Positions 32,132-42,091 of a DNA stretch of 64,000 nucleotides are shown here, piece by piece (position 1 is the stretch's first letter; each line of letters opens with the position of its first letter). The translations under genes and the position numbers were made by a program. The notes beneath the pieces are model-generated. The model worked only from the letters and a program-made list of their open reading frames with translations, was not told the origin of the DNA and made no database searches. Origin of the DNA: Pomphorhynchus laevis (taxonomy: Eukaryota; Acanthocephala; Palaeacanthocephala; Echinorhynchida; Pomphorhynchidae); NCBI GenBank assembly GCA_012934845.2, contig WNNJ02000216.1, positions 1-64,000 on the forward strand, given 5' to 3'.

Positions 32132-32500
32132 CTCTGTCGCTTTGACAGAGACGCCTTCTTTTCGTAACTTTTCGTCTCATCGCTGTCACCTCCTCAAAGT
32201 TCATCAACCTCCCTTTTTTAGACGACACTTGACCCCACCTCTCTATCATTGCGTTCTCGTAATTCCCTCTTAGTCCACGTTCCCAATTACTCTAACAACA
32301 ACGGTCTCCGATCCTTCCTCGTCACCGCTATCCTCGCATGCAGTCAGCTCCCACTCGACGTCCGCCGCGCAACCCTCGTTTATTACATTCAAATGCCGCC
32401 TCCACACCCACCTACCTTGAAATATGATTTAGATTTTTCTGTTGCTGTGATTATGTAAAAATAAATTGCCACGTAAAAATAAATCTTTTTTTGTAAAAGT
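32132..32500 (+). mobile_element. LINE inserted in LTR element 1 (right part)
   Basis: Resumes the LINE interrupted at 23672. It carries the C-terminal thumb (FRLIA-like, RSRNSLLVHVPNYSNNNGLRSFLV) and the 3' UTR end ATTGCCACGTAAAAATAAATC, matching the 3' end at 61318-61345. Confidence 0.8.
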
Positions 32501-32996
32501 ACTTAAAACAATTAGAGATAAATAATATACAATTTCAGTTCCGCGAGCGAAGCGAGCGGAAAATCTTGTCCACCAAGATTAATATTATTATCAAATCGTG
32601 ACAAAGTTAATAATATTATTATTAATCATGTTAAAAATTGTCTTTCACGTAAATTTCACGTTTTATCTCATGCCAGTTGATCAGCATCCTACACGAGAGA
32701 ATAACGTCCCCAGTCTGGTCAGGAAAACAAATTATGAATCATCCGGGTATATTTGGGATGAGATCGTGTCGGATCTGCCAGGTCTGCCAGTCCAAAGGTA
32801 GCTACAACTCTTTCGAGCATATTCTATAATATTGCGAGGGACTACCAGCGGGAAGATGCTTGGATCAAACTGTTGATGTTCTTAAGAATATATCTGAAGC
32901 CGTATTAGTCGATTGATACTGATTTCTGATAGACTGATTGCTATTAATGACACGTGACGAGAATGTTCTCAAATGATATGTTATAGTAAGTGGAGT
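32501..32996. other. Unassigned stretch
   Basis: Contains the TCCGCGAGCGAAGCGAGCGGA motif (32540-32560) near its left end. A 67-codon plus frame at 32598-32801 shows no recognisable domain. This is the right-hand flank into which LTR element 3 inserted at 32997. Confidence 0.4.
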
Positions 32997-33080
32997 TGTA
33001 CCGAGTAAATTCAAGCAGAGAAGAATAGGCTTTATTCTAATACATCTATAATAACAAGTCAAAAGGTAAGTATCATTACA
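32997..33080 (-). repeat. 3' LTR of LTR element 3
   Basis: 84 bp, differs from the other LTR by about one base. GGAGT precedes it at 32992-32996. Confidence 0.92.
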
Positions 33081-36000
33081 TTCTCCCCACGACATAATCA
33101 TTTAAGTACGCAGGACTTCTTCGATTTCTTTGAGGTCGTAGTTCCCCATTTTCAGAACGATTGAAGTATCTCGTAGGGTAGTTGCTCTGGCACGTATTAT
33201 CAGTATTTAAGAGAAATGATTCATCCTGTCTGGATAGTTCGTTTTCCTCGTTGTGATTGACCGTCTCATCGATATACTTCGTTGTATCCAAGTTTTCAGG
33301 GTTGACAGTGATTTCATCAGAACGCTTATCTGAACGTGAATGAGAATTGCTATTTACTGTTGAATGGTCATTTATTGATGCCTGATCACACATTTTATCG
33401 CCATCGTATAAATTCAAAGTTTCAAGGTCAAAGGGAATGTCTCCATCGGACGAGTTGATATTGAGGTTTTCGTCGACTCTGGGATACGGGGATAAATGTC
33501 GAGTTGATATATATATCTCCCTCCCGTTTTGTAACTTCACGAGAGCAAAATTGGGATTGGCGTACACAATTTCAGCTTTTTCCACAGGGTTCTCGTATTT
33601 GTTCGTTTTATTAAAGCGTCTTATTAAGACTGGGCCAGGGTTTGATAACCAAGACGGAAGATCATGACCATTTATAGAGCGTCGGCTGAATGTAAAGAGT
33701 CGTTCATGTGGTGTGTGGTTCGTGGCAGTACACAGAAGTGATCGAATAGCGTTGAGACATTGTGGTAATACACTTTGCCACTCATCTGTTTTCTTTCCGA
33801 GGTCATGTAAACGCAATGATATTGCCTTCCATAGTACACCATTAAGGCGCTCGACTTGACCATTGCCAGCAGGGTTGTATGAACTTGAATGAGTAATCGC
33901 CACCCCGTGATGAGAGAGGAATGACTGGATTTCCTTAGAGGTAAAAGCCGTACCTTGATCAGAATGGATTGAAGCAGGTGAACCGAAAATTGAAAAGATC
34001 TGGGTTAAACAGTCTATGACAGTGTGTGTAGTCATATCAGAACATGGAAAGGCAAAGGGGAATCTGCTATACTCGTCAATGACGGTTAACAAATACCTTT
34101 TATTGTTCTTTGTAGGAATTAGGCCCTTAAAATCCATAGACAAGCGTTCAAATGGCATACTTGATTTTATGAGTTTAGCCTCAGGTGGACGAAAAAATCT
34201 TGGTTTCAATATAGCGCAGCTTTTGCACTCGCTTGAAATATTCCTAACATCCGAGAGGGAAAATGGGAGGTTCCGTTTTTGCACGAAATGCCAAAGGCGA
34301 GTAATTCCCGGGTGGCATAATTGACTATGGACTTTACGAAGATGCTGAAGATCATGATTGGTGAATGAGACAGAGTTGCAGAACGCGTCGCGAGAAAGAG
34401 CGTCAGCGGCATGATTGAGCTTCCCAGCTCGGTACTGGATATCAAATTTAAATTGGGACAACTCCAAACGCCATCTTAATATCTTGTCGTTCTTTATTTT
34501 GTTGTTGTGAGCACTGAACATGTATGAAACAGAACGTTGATCCGTAATAATCTTGAATGGTTGGATGTACAAATAGTGTCTCCAGTATCTTAACGCTTCA
34601 ACAATAGCCAGCGCTTCCTTTTCAATGGCGGTGAATCGTTTCGCGTTTTTGTCGAGGGATCTTGAAAAGAAGGCGACAGGCTTACTATTTTGAGACAAAC
34701 AAGCTCCAATCGATCGCTCACTTGCGTCTGTCTCTATCGTGAATGGCAATTCAAAGTCGATGGTTGATAAAGTGGCTTCAGCTATACGTTCCTTCAAAGT
34801 ATGGAAAGCTTTCAGTGCAGAATGAGATAATGGGAAAGACTGAGAATCAATTAGAGGACGAATCAACTTTGAGAAATCTTTAATCCAGGAACTGTAGTAG
34901 GCGAACAAACCAACAATACGCTTTAAGGATGCTGCGTTCTTGGGTTCCTCAAGGGAAGTAACTGAAATCACTCGATTGGGGTCAGGGGACATTTTTCCTT
35001 TAGAAATTTGGTAACCAAGTATTCGTATACACGAAGACGCGAACACACACTTTGAATTGTTCAAGGTTATATTGTATTTTGTGGCTACGTTTAGAAAACG
35101 CTTCAGGTTACTGTCATGTTGCTCTTTATTTCTTCCGCCGATCACGACATCATCCAGATAAGCGTAGGTGTCTGTCAACTTCTCTCTATTAATTATCCCA
35201 TTGATAACTCGTTGAAAAGCAGGAACGGCGTTTGTGAGACTGAATGGTAGACGATTGAAGTGATATAAGGATCCATTCGCCTCGAAAGCAGTATAATGAC
35301 GCTCGTCACTGCGCAGCAAAATCTGATGGTAAGCTGATTTAAGATCGAGACAACTGTAAAAGGAATATGGAGCTAATTTGTTGATAAAATCATCAATTCG
35401 TGGAAGTGGGAAGGCGTCGAGCTGAGTAAATTTATTGACAGTTTCCGAATAGTCAACAACCATCCGTCTCTTTTGGTTCTGATTGACAATGAGTACTTGA
35501 GCGCGCCAGGGCGATTGACTTGGTTCGATAATTTCGTCGGATAATAGTTGTTTGATTTGGCTGTCAATGAACTTTTCATCGTACGGATTTCTTCTACGAG
35601 ATTTTGTTGCGATAGGATGGATGGATTCGTCCAGAAATTTGAATAGCTGAGGAGATTCAACTGTCAAAGCTTCTGCAGCTCCAATTGTAAAACAAGGCTC
35701 GGAACCGTTGAATTTCATAAGTAACGAAGTGTGTCTTGAAAGGAATGGCCGGCCAAGTATAACATCCGAACATAAAGACGACAAAATATGGAATTTTATA
35801 TTCTTGTAAGGTCTGCCATCAGCTGATATATCCGCTACTACGAATTGTCGTAATTTAGTCGAGAATGCGGTGTTCGCCATAGACACACGTATAGTTGAGG
35901 GGTTCGATGTCAGTTTGCACAAAGTGGAAATATCAGGTCTTATCAAATTGAGTGCACTACCTGTATCAATCAACGCATTTAACGAAACCCCTTTTATACA

Positions 36001-36123
36001 AATTTGAATTGTTGGTAGCGTCGCGGCAGAATCTTGAAAGAAAGAAGTGCTACCGAGCACGGAATGGACACCTGTTGAAATTTGTCCCGTGCGAAATGAC
36101 CCAACTTCCCGCAAGTACGACAA
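33076..36123 (-). CDS. Gypsy-like Pol: protease, RT, RNase H, integrase
   Basis: 1015 codons. Order of parts: aspartic protease near residue 50 (ALIDTGSALNLI); RT about 190-360 (SPWRAQVLIVN, MVVDYSETVN, FYSCLDLKSAYHQI, catalytic AYLDD); RNase H about 440-560 (TIETDASERSIG, FFSRSLDK, TDQRSVSYMF); integrase about 590-780 (zinc-binding H...H...C..C, DFKGLIP, HSDQGTAF, NPAGNGQVERLNG); and an acidic, asparagine-rich tail. It overlaps gag by about 130 bp in another frame, so expression would need frameshifting or a similar bypass as known in the family. Confidence 0.93.
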   Translation of the reverse strand: MSYLREVGSFRTGQISTGVHSVLGSTSFFQDSAATLPTIQICIKGVSLNALIDTGSALNLIRPDISTLCKLTSNPSTIRVSMANTAFSTKLRQFVVADISADGRPYKNIKFHILSSLCSDVILGRPFLSRHTSLLMKFNGSEPCFTIGAAEALTVESPQLFKFLDESIHPIATKSRRRNPYDEKFIDSQIKQLLSDEIIEPSQSPWRAQVLIVNQNQKRRMVVDYSETVNKFTQLDAFPLPRIDDFINKLAPYSFYSCLDLKSAYHQILLRSDERHYTAFEANGSLYHFNRLPFSLTNAVPAFQRVINGIINREKLTDTYAYLDDVVIGGRNKEQHDSNLKRFLNVATKYNITLNNSKCVFASSCIRILGYQISKGKMSPDPNRVISVTSLEEPKNAASLKRIVGLFAYYSSWIKDFSKLIRPLIDSQSFPLSHSALKAFHTLKERIAEATLSTIDFELPFTIETDASERSIGACLSQNSKPVAFFSRSLDKNAKRFTAIEKEALAIVEALRYWRHYLYIQPFKIITDQRSVSYMFSAHNNKIKNDKILRWRLELSQFKFDIQYRAGKLNHAADALSRDAFCNSVSFTNHDLQHLRKVHSQLCHPGITRLWHFVQKRNLPFSLSDVRNISSECKSCAILKPRFFRPPEAKLIKSSMPFERLSMDFKGLIPTKNNKRYLLTVIDEYSRFPFAFPCSDMTTHTVIDCLTQIFSIFGSPASIHSDQGTAFTSKEIQSFLSHHGVAITHSSSYNPAGNGQVERLNGVLWKAISLRLHDLGKKTDEWQSVLPQCLNAIRSLLCTATNHTPHERLFTFSRRSINGHDLPSWLSNPGPVLIRRFNKTNKYENPVEKAEIVYANPNFALVKLQNGREIYISTRHLSPYPRVDENLNINSSDGDIPFDLETLNLYDGDKMCDQASINDHSTVNSNSHSRSDKRSDEITVNPENLDTTKYIDETVNHNEENELSRQDESFLLNTDNTCQSNYPTRYFNRSENGELRPQRNRRSPAYLNDYVVGRM

Positions 36124-36827
36124 GTGATATTCTTAGCAGGACATCGATCTCGTTTGTGAATTGTATCTCCACAAAAGTAGCATTTGCGACGTTCTACCGA
36201 GTTACATTGTATTTGACAAGGAAGTTCTTCTTGTATATTTTCATGTAGTTCATTTATGGTCATCGATTCACAACCCATATTTAAGTTTGATTGTTCTGTG
36301 AAATGGCTTGCTTGAGTATGCGCGTCTTCCAAAGTTCGTGCAAGCTCGTACGCCTTGGCTTTATTGTGTACCGCAGCTTCAAGCAGGCGTTGCCGAATTA
36401 TCGGTGAGTTGATTCCTGCGACGAACGTGTCGCGTAAAAATAAATCTCGATGATTTTGAGCTGTTACAGCCTCGAATGGACATTCACGACCCAGAGATTC
36501 GATATGCCTTATGAATTGATCGATTGTTTGGTTGGACGATTGGCGCTGATTACGCAATTGATGTCGCAGAAACAAATCCGTTTTCGATTTGACGTACGTA
36601 GTAGATAACGTCGATAACGCGTCTTCGTAGGTTTCCGTTTCTCGAAAAAGGTCGTAAACCTCCGCTGAAACCAGGTTCGTTAAAATGTGAAATTTGTCAC
36701 TATCGGACGGTGACTCCAAGGACGAAATGAATGTCTTGAAACGTATGAGCCAATGTCTCCAGGTGCGCTCGGCATTCGTGTCATCAGGATGCAATTCCAA
36801 GATGTTTGGCTTCAAGATCTTGTCCAT
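35994..36827 (-). CDS. Gypsy-like Gag with zinc knuckles
   Basis: 277 codons from MDKILKPN. A retrotransposon-gag-type capsid region spans about residues 20-190 (WRHWLIRFKTFI, QTIDQFIRHIESLGRECPF, FVAGINSPIIRQRLLE). Two CCHC-type knuckles follow near 215-250 (CYFCGDTIHKRDRCPA, CRTCGKLGHFA). It forms the particle shell and binds RNA. Starts 23 bp inside the 5' LTR boundary. Confidence 0.9.
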   Translation of the reverse strand: MDKILKPNILELHPDDTNAERTWRHWLIRFKTFISSLESPSDSDKFHILTNLVSAEVYDLFRETETYEDALSTLSTTYVKSKTDLFLRHQLRNQRQSSNQTIDQFIRHIESLGRECPFEAVTAQNHRDLFLRDTFVAGINSPIIRQRLLEAAVHNKAKAYELARTLEDAHTQASHFTEQSNLNMGCESMTINELHENIQEELPCQIQCNSVERRKCYFCGDTIHKRDRCPAKNITCRTCGKLGHFARDKFQQVSIPCSVALLSFKILPRRYQQFKFV

Positions 36828-36835
36828 GGTAACAG

Positions 36836-36849
36836 TGTATTAGAATAAA
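36836..36849 (-). promoter_or_regulatory. Candidate self-priming primer-binding site, element 3
   Basis: On the element strand TTTATTCTAATACA lies one base inside the 5' LTR. Its exact reverse complement TGTATTAGAATAAA lies inside the LTR (36898-36885). The 14-bp match includes the AATAAA signal. Confidence 0.68.
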
Positions 36850-36850
36850 T

Positions 36851-36934
36851 TGTACCGAGTAAATTCAAGCAGAGAAGAATAGGCTTTATTCTAATACATC
36901 TAGAATAACAAGTCAAAAGGTAAGTATCATTACA
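36851..36934 (-). repeat. 5' LTR of LTR element 3
   Basis: 84 bp; followed on the right by GGAGT (36935-36939), the target duplication. Confidence 0.92.
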
Positions 36935-36939
36935 GGAGT

Positions 36940-37415
36940 ATTAACAGCTGGGCGTATTGACTAGCAATTGGTATCATTATCTTGAATAACTTGATGTCAT
37001 CTGATAGCATGATCACCAATAACATTAACATCAAGCGGAGGCACTGCATTTTGATCATGACCAAATAGTCTGATATTTCTAGTGTCCGTTTTGAGGATGG
37101 ATTGACATTTTTATCAACGCAATTAACACTTCCTAATCCTAATTCATAAGTGTTCATAAGTCTGTCCAATTTCTAAACGATTTTGTAACTGTAAATTAAT
37201 ATGTAGCCTCTCTATCATTCGAGCACAGCAGAATCCACAGAAGAATAGCTTTGTCGACAAAGAATTTATCATATTTAAACCTGTATTAATTTTTTTTAAT
37301 TATAATAAATTATTCAAAAATAAGACAGCTTAAAGGTTACCCTCTAATGGGTCCAAAGTGTCAATTCAAATCTGTATTCAGACAGGTTTGAATTATACAT
37401 ATCTGAATTTTGTCA
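36940..37415. other. Unassigned AT-rich flank
   Basis: No recognisable gene. A 79-codon minus frame at 36930-37169 has no identifiable domain. The part near 37330-37430 has repeated TCAGAC/TCTGAATT words and contains the target site of the RLE LINE to the right. Confidence 0.4.
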
Positions 37416-37430
37416 ATTCAGACCTGTATT
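37416..37430. repeat. 15-bp target-site duplication, left copy
   Basis: ATTCAGACCTGTATT, repeated exactly at 40254-40268 and bracketing RLE LINE copy F. Confidence 0.85.
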
Positions 37431-40253
37431 TTTTTTAATAATAATATTTTTTTACAAAAATAATCATCATAGTTAGTTTATGGAAAAGTCGCATAGGTTA
37501 CCGCCGTCATCGTCGCGCCATCGTATTGTCGTATTCGGTGTCATCGTCTATTTCTGTCGCTCGGGCGGCATCAATTACTGGTCGTCCTCTGGAGGACCGG
37601 AAACCTCTGATACACCGCGACGTTGCTCGGCAAATCGTAAAACCCACGATGCTTTTTAGACGATACAAGCATTTACCGTAAGAGGTGTGGGCATTCGATT
37701 GTAGGAAGGCAATACGCTGTAAGACTTTGCGCGCGTTTTCTGCTAGACCAACTGACGTTGATAAAGCAAAAGGGATGAATGAGCCCCGTTCAATTTTTTC
37801 CACCCTTTCGGCATATTTTGTTATCTTTCTTTGTTCATTACCGGCAGTTGTCGAAGAATACGATTCCGCAAGATGATTGAAGATCGTACGTTATCTGGAA
37901 CAGACTCTAACACCGGTTCGATACCTACACCGCGGCAGACATACGTTAATTCTTTCGCCAAAACGTCTCTGACAGCGTCGTGGCGTGCAATTTGAAAACC
38001 GCCACGTTTACATGACACTAGGTGTGAGGCGGTAGCTTTCTAGCTACAGACACAGAATTAAGGAAGATTCGGCGGATCCCAGTTGTATCTGACAGCAATG
38101 CAGTCTGTAAACTCGGTTGGTGACAACGCGAAATAATCCTTTTCGACATGCATTGAAGATAGCCATGTCGAGGCACCGGGCATTTTTGCATGGGCCAGAG
38201 CTTGCTGCTTAGACTCAGGCAGATCGATCAGTGCTTGCGTAATGTGATTACTAAGGACGCCCAATTTCTCCTTTGCGATTGACAAACTGATTTGTTGTTG
38301 GTGTGCTCTTAATTGGCCGTCTTCCAAGCCTGTCCTATATGAATCGCACATGTGTTGCGACGCCAGGTAATCCATCGTGTAAGTTGCAGTGGGATCCATT
38401 ATCCCCAGGCCTCCTAAAGCTAACGGGCTGGTTAGTACAATCTTCAGTGACTCGTTGAGCTGTTTCTGAGTAAGTGCCGGAATGAGCCTATCCACTATAG
38501 CTGCATGGAGCGGATGTATCTGATTATCACTACAGTTTTTTGTTCTTAGAAGAAACGACCATTACCATTGAACAGACTTGGTGAGACCAATGTACGCCAT
38601 GTGTGGATCTGACGGACACACTTCGGTAAGCTTCTTAACCATCTTGACGGCGCCGTCAATCTTATGATTGACAAAGCATGAAATATAGTTATCGGTGCCA
38701 ATAGCAGAACCAAGTACATTGACGCCATTATCACTGATTTTGATGCTTGGAAAGGCATCCGTAATTGAGCTTGTCAGATTATGTAAGAGTAGAGTGGATT
38801 TAGACGGGTTGACGTAGTATCCGAATTCAGGGCCTATTTTCAGCAGAATATTCCATAAATTTTTTAAGAGATGGGGTGGTCCGATAAAATTTGCATCGTC
38901 TGCAAACCATCTTTGGGTGATCCCTGGACATCGTGCTGCAATTGTACGAATAAGGGGAATTGATGCCATAGCAAAGGCTGCCATCGAGAATGGATCGCCC
39001 TGCGTCACACCTTCCCGTGAATATATCGAATCGTATTCAAGTACGAGCTGGGCGTCCACGGAGTAGACATTTTCGAAGGCATATGCGAAGGCTGGACATA
39101 TCCGAGTCATGTTTTTCTTTGCTACCATTCGGTTTAGTCTGTTGAATGCGTTGCTTGCATCTACGCATAGTAAAGCATTGTCTGGACGTGAAGCGAATTC
39201 CTTTCGTAGTGAGTGAATGGCGAATTCGATCCCATTACGTTGTGACGCATACAGTTGCAACGTACCAGCAACTTTCTGTAGATCCGGTTTGACGTATTGA
39301 AGTATCGCACGGGAGATGATGCGGCGGTCAACATTCGCCACTCCGATAGGTCGTACTCCATCTAATTTTTTAGGAATCGCTATCAGCCTGCACGCAACAA
39401 ATGCCTGAAGACTGCCGGTTGTCATCTGTCGAGAGGCCACGGAGATCGCTAGGGCAGCAAGGGCTTCCGCTAGATTATTTGACTGGGTCCCAAACACGGT
39501 CAGCATACGTCCCCATGACAAAGCGTCTAATCCGGACGGACCAGCCGATCCGTTTGTTGAGCAAGCTGAACGCACAATATCTTTTCCGGTAATAGCTAGA
39601 AACATAGTGGGGTGATGGGGTAAGGCATCTTTCAACGTTTCCTTCAAAAGGGCAGTTTCAGACATTTCTGCGGGGTGTGGATGGAGCTCTTCCAGTATTT
39701 CTTTGACTGAACGGTTTCCAATTTTTACATCCGGCGACAGTGGTCCGCAAGATTCATTTTCCATGAGCAATAACGTTGATGTAGACAACTTCCCTTTGGA
39801 GACGAGTTTACAATATCGTTTTTTCCAGTCTTGTTTTTTTTCGCAGGTGCTGCATTTCAAATTGCTGGCGGGTATGTAAAGTCTCTACCTCTTCGAACAA
39901 CGTCATTATTTCACCTTTTTTTCCAGAGGGCGATTCGTCGTTCTAGGGTTTTTCGAATGGCGGCCACTTTTCTTGAGTCGATTGGGTATAGAATGCATTT
40001 CGCCAGTACAGTGGCTGCTTTTAATGGGTCAGGTTTCGAAGTATGGTTATCCTCAGCTGCACTCAAGTAAAGTTTACCCATGAGTTCAATAAACTCTTTG
40101 CTGGCATTGCATTTTGGCAATTCTAATGTCCTTGGTGTCCAGTGAATTACATTCTCGTAAATCATTTCAATTTGCTGATGTGCCGAGGCAGTCCTAAGAG
40201 TATCCATATTAATACCAGTTGGCTGATTTACCGAAGTGCAATGTGGACACGGT
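37431..40253 (-). mobile_element. RLE-type LINE with target-site duplication (copy F)
   Basis: Bracketed by a 15-bp direct repeat, with an A-rich tail (T-run on plus, from 37431) at its 3' end. Coding parts on minus: 40248-39911 (CPHCTS, then MDTLRTASAHQQIEMIYENV), 39860-38562 (GSAGPSGLDALSWGRML, RPIGVANVDRRIIS, LCVDASNAFNRLNR, GVTQGDPFSMAAF, catalytic FADDA), 38495-38058 and 38018-37507 (HDAVRDVLAKEL knuckle region, C-terminus). About three or four frame breaks. The endonuclease core is damaged: the LDI...FFDV block is not readable between the last two parts. The N-terminal cysteine cluster is mostly missing, so it is slightly 5'-truncated. Confidence 0.9.
38562..39860 (-). pseudogene. RT-containing part of RLE LINE copy F
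   Basis: 432 codons covering the pre-RT GSAGPSGL block to past the catalytic site (RWFADDANFIGPP) and the GYYVNPSKSTLL, VLGSAIGT thumb motifs. It has FADD where copies A, B and G have YADD. The frame is lost at both ends. Confidence 0.85.
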
Positions 40254-40268
40254 ATTCAGACCTGTATT
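40254..40268. repeat. 15-bp target-site duplication, right copy
   Basis: ATTCAGACCTGTATT, identical to 37416-37430. Confidence 0.85.
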
Positions 40269-40330
40269 AATAATAATAACATTTTCTGAATATGCAATCG
40301 TTGTCCACATATTACAGTCAGGTGCGTCGA

Positions 40331-40910
40331 AGCCAACTTGTGAATGAATGATTAATAATGAAAGATCATAAAGTAGTGACGATTATTGATACTGCTAGCT
40401 CAAGAAGCTTCATCAACAGTGTCTTCGTACGAAGGCTAGGCATTGAAATAATATCTCTTCGTGAGACAATTACCATTGCATCAACATTTTAGATATGAAA
40501 TGTTTATGCAAAGGTAATGATGATACAAAGGTTATTACTCCGGATTGGACTACTTAATTCATTATGTGCTTATGTGATTCTTGGATTGCATTTCCAAAAA
40601 TTATATTCAAGATTTACAATACCATATACCGCGATAGGCCACTACTTATTATTCCTCAATAATACTCAGTGTGTTACCTAAATGCAGCGAATTTTGATGA
40701 ACCAAAGCTCTTATCTACTATCCAAATCAATGTAAAAGCCGTAGCCATAAAATTGAGACATTTTTCTCAACCTGATAAAGAATTTATCCGAGAACAAATT
40801 CAATCGTGTCTAGACAATGATATAATTGAACCATGTTGATCATCATGGCGAGACAAAATTATAGTTGTCTGTAACGTAAACGAAGAGCGCCAGTCTCCAG
40901 ACATCACTTA
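40331..40910 (+). mobile_element. Gypsy-like LTR element relic, protease-RT part (fossil)
   Basis: Plus-strand remnants of a protease block (VVTIIDTASSRSFINS) and of the segment joining protease to RT (REQIQSCLDNDIIEP, SSWRDKIIVV). Broken in several places, with no LTR assigned. Old by its degree of decay. Confidence 0.6.
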
Positions 40911-41006
40911 TCAGCGGCTCGTCCGTGTTGATCGACAATTCGGATGGTTGTAGAAATCGAGAATAATATGTCTGAGAACGCCGATTCTGTCGTTATCATC
41001 TCAATA

Positions 41007-42091
41007 TGTCTAATAAACTAACGTAAACAAAGAGATTGCTAAAGTAGCTTTATTAGGCACATCTAGAAAAGACAAAAATTAATTACAATTATCATGACAT
41101 TCTCCCTTGCCAGAAATGTTATCATGACATTATCCCCTGCCAGAAATATCCATCAAGGTAACGTGAAGTGGTCTTCTTCCGCAAACTTCTTTTCGTAACA
41201 TTCCGCGCTTCTTCGGCAGCATCGCCTTTATGTGCAGTTTCTTCTTTTTCTTCTCTTTCAACGTCGAGCAGATTATCTTCAAGCACATCTTATCCGTCTT
41301 CATTGTCAGCACTCTTGGTGGCATCTGCTGCATCGCTTTTTTGGCCTTTGACTTGGCAGCCGGGAGCCACGTCTCGCAACGATGCATAGCTTCGCCGCTG
41401 TGACGGGTATTCTACGACACCATATTTGTTGTTGAAATTTACGAGTTTCGCTTGGTCATGTGTCATCGAATTTTGAATTGCGACAGTGATTTCTTACAAG
41501 GACAGGAAGGCCCTCAACCTACAGTTAGTGTAGGACGGAGATTCCCGCACTTTCCTGGGAAACGAAAATATTCGCTCGTGGGGCGTTTGGTTAGTGGCAG
41601 TAGACAATAATGATCGAATACTGTGTAGGGCATTCGGTAAAACATTCTGCCATTGACTAATCGGCATATTGTTATCACGCAGTGATGTACTTATAGCCGC
41701 CCAGATAATGTCATTAAATCTTTCGCATTGGCCATTACCTCTAGGACTGTACCGTGAGGTGACACTACTAGCGATCCCTCGTTCATTAAGGAACTTTCTG
41801 ACGTCAGAGGACAGAAATGCGCTTCTTCCGTCAGAATGGATATAGTATGGACACCCGAATATCGAAAACACATTGCTGAGGCAGCAGCAGACTGTTCGAG
41901 TGGAGATGTTAGGGCACGCGTAGGCAAACGGAAACTTACTATACTCGTCTATAGCGACAAGCATAAAACGATTGCTATTCGTGCTCGGCAAAGGAGCTTT
42001 GAAGTCTATTGATAGTCTTTCAAACGGTCGAATAGCTTTGACTACATGGTTCTGAAAAATGGAACAAAATCTCATGGATCGTCGCCACGCT
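41007..42091 (-). mobile_element. Gypsy-like LTR element relic, integrase part plus probable LTR (fossil)
   Basis: Probable 3' LTR at about 41007-41099 (TG...CA, with CTTTATTAGGCAC resembling the other LTRs), followed by TTCTCCC as in element 3. Integrase core on minus at about 42.1-41.5 kb: RLSIDFKAPLP, AIDEYSKFPFAYAC, IHSDGRSAF, NGQCERFND, HSIRSLLSTATNQTPHERI. The rest of the element is missing to the right, where Penelope-like sequence begins. Broken. An internal short duplication of TTATCATGACATT...GCCAGAAAT lies at 41090-41150. Confidence 0.75.

Larger units (their letters stand above)
32997..36934 (-). mobile_element. Gypsy-like LTR retrotransposon 3, looks whole
   Basis: LTRs of only 84 bp at 32997-33080 and 36851-36934, TG...CA, differing at about one position, flanked by the 5-bp duplication GGAGT. 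Two overlapping frames encode gag (36827-35994) and pol (36123-33076). There is no envelope gene. It looks whole, with no obvious break. The near-identical LTRs imply recent insertion. The tract next to the 5' LTR is complementary to the LTR itself. Confidence 0.93.

Noticed and set aside
41130-41389. Short frames on both strands near 41.1-41.4 kb
   Set aside because: Low-complexity Lys- or Ser-rich translations inside the tail region of an LTR-element relic, with no domain recognisable.
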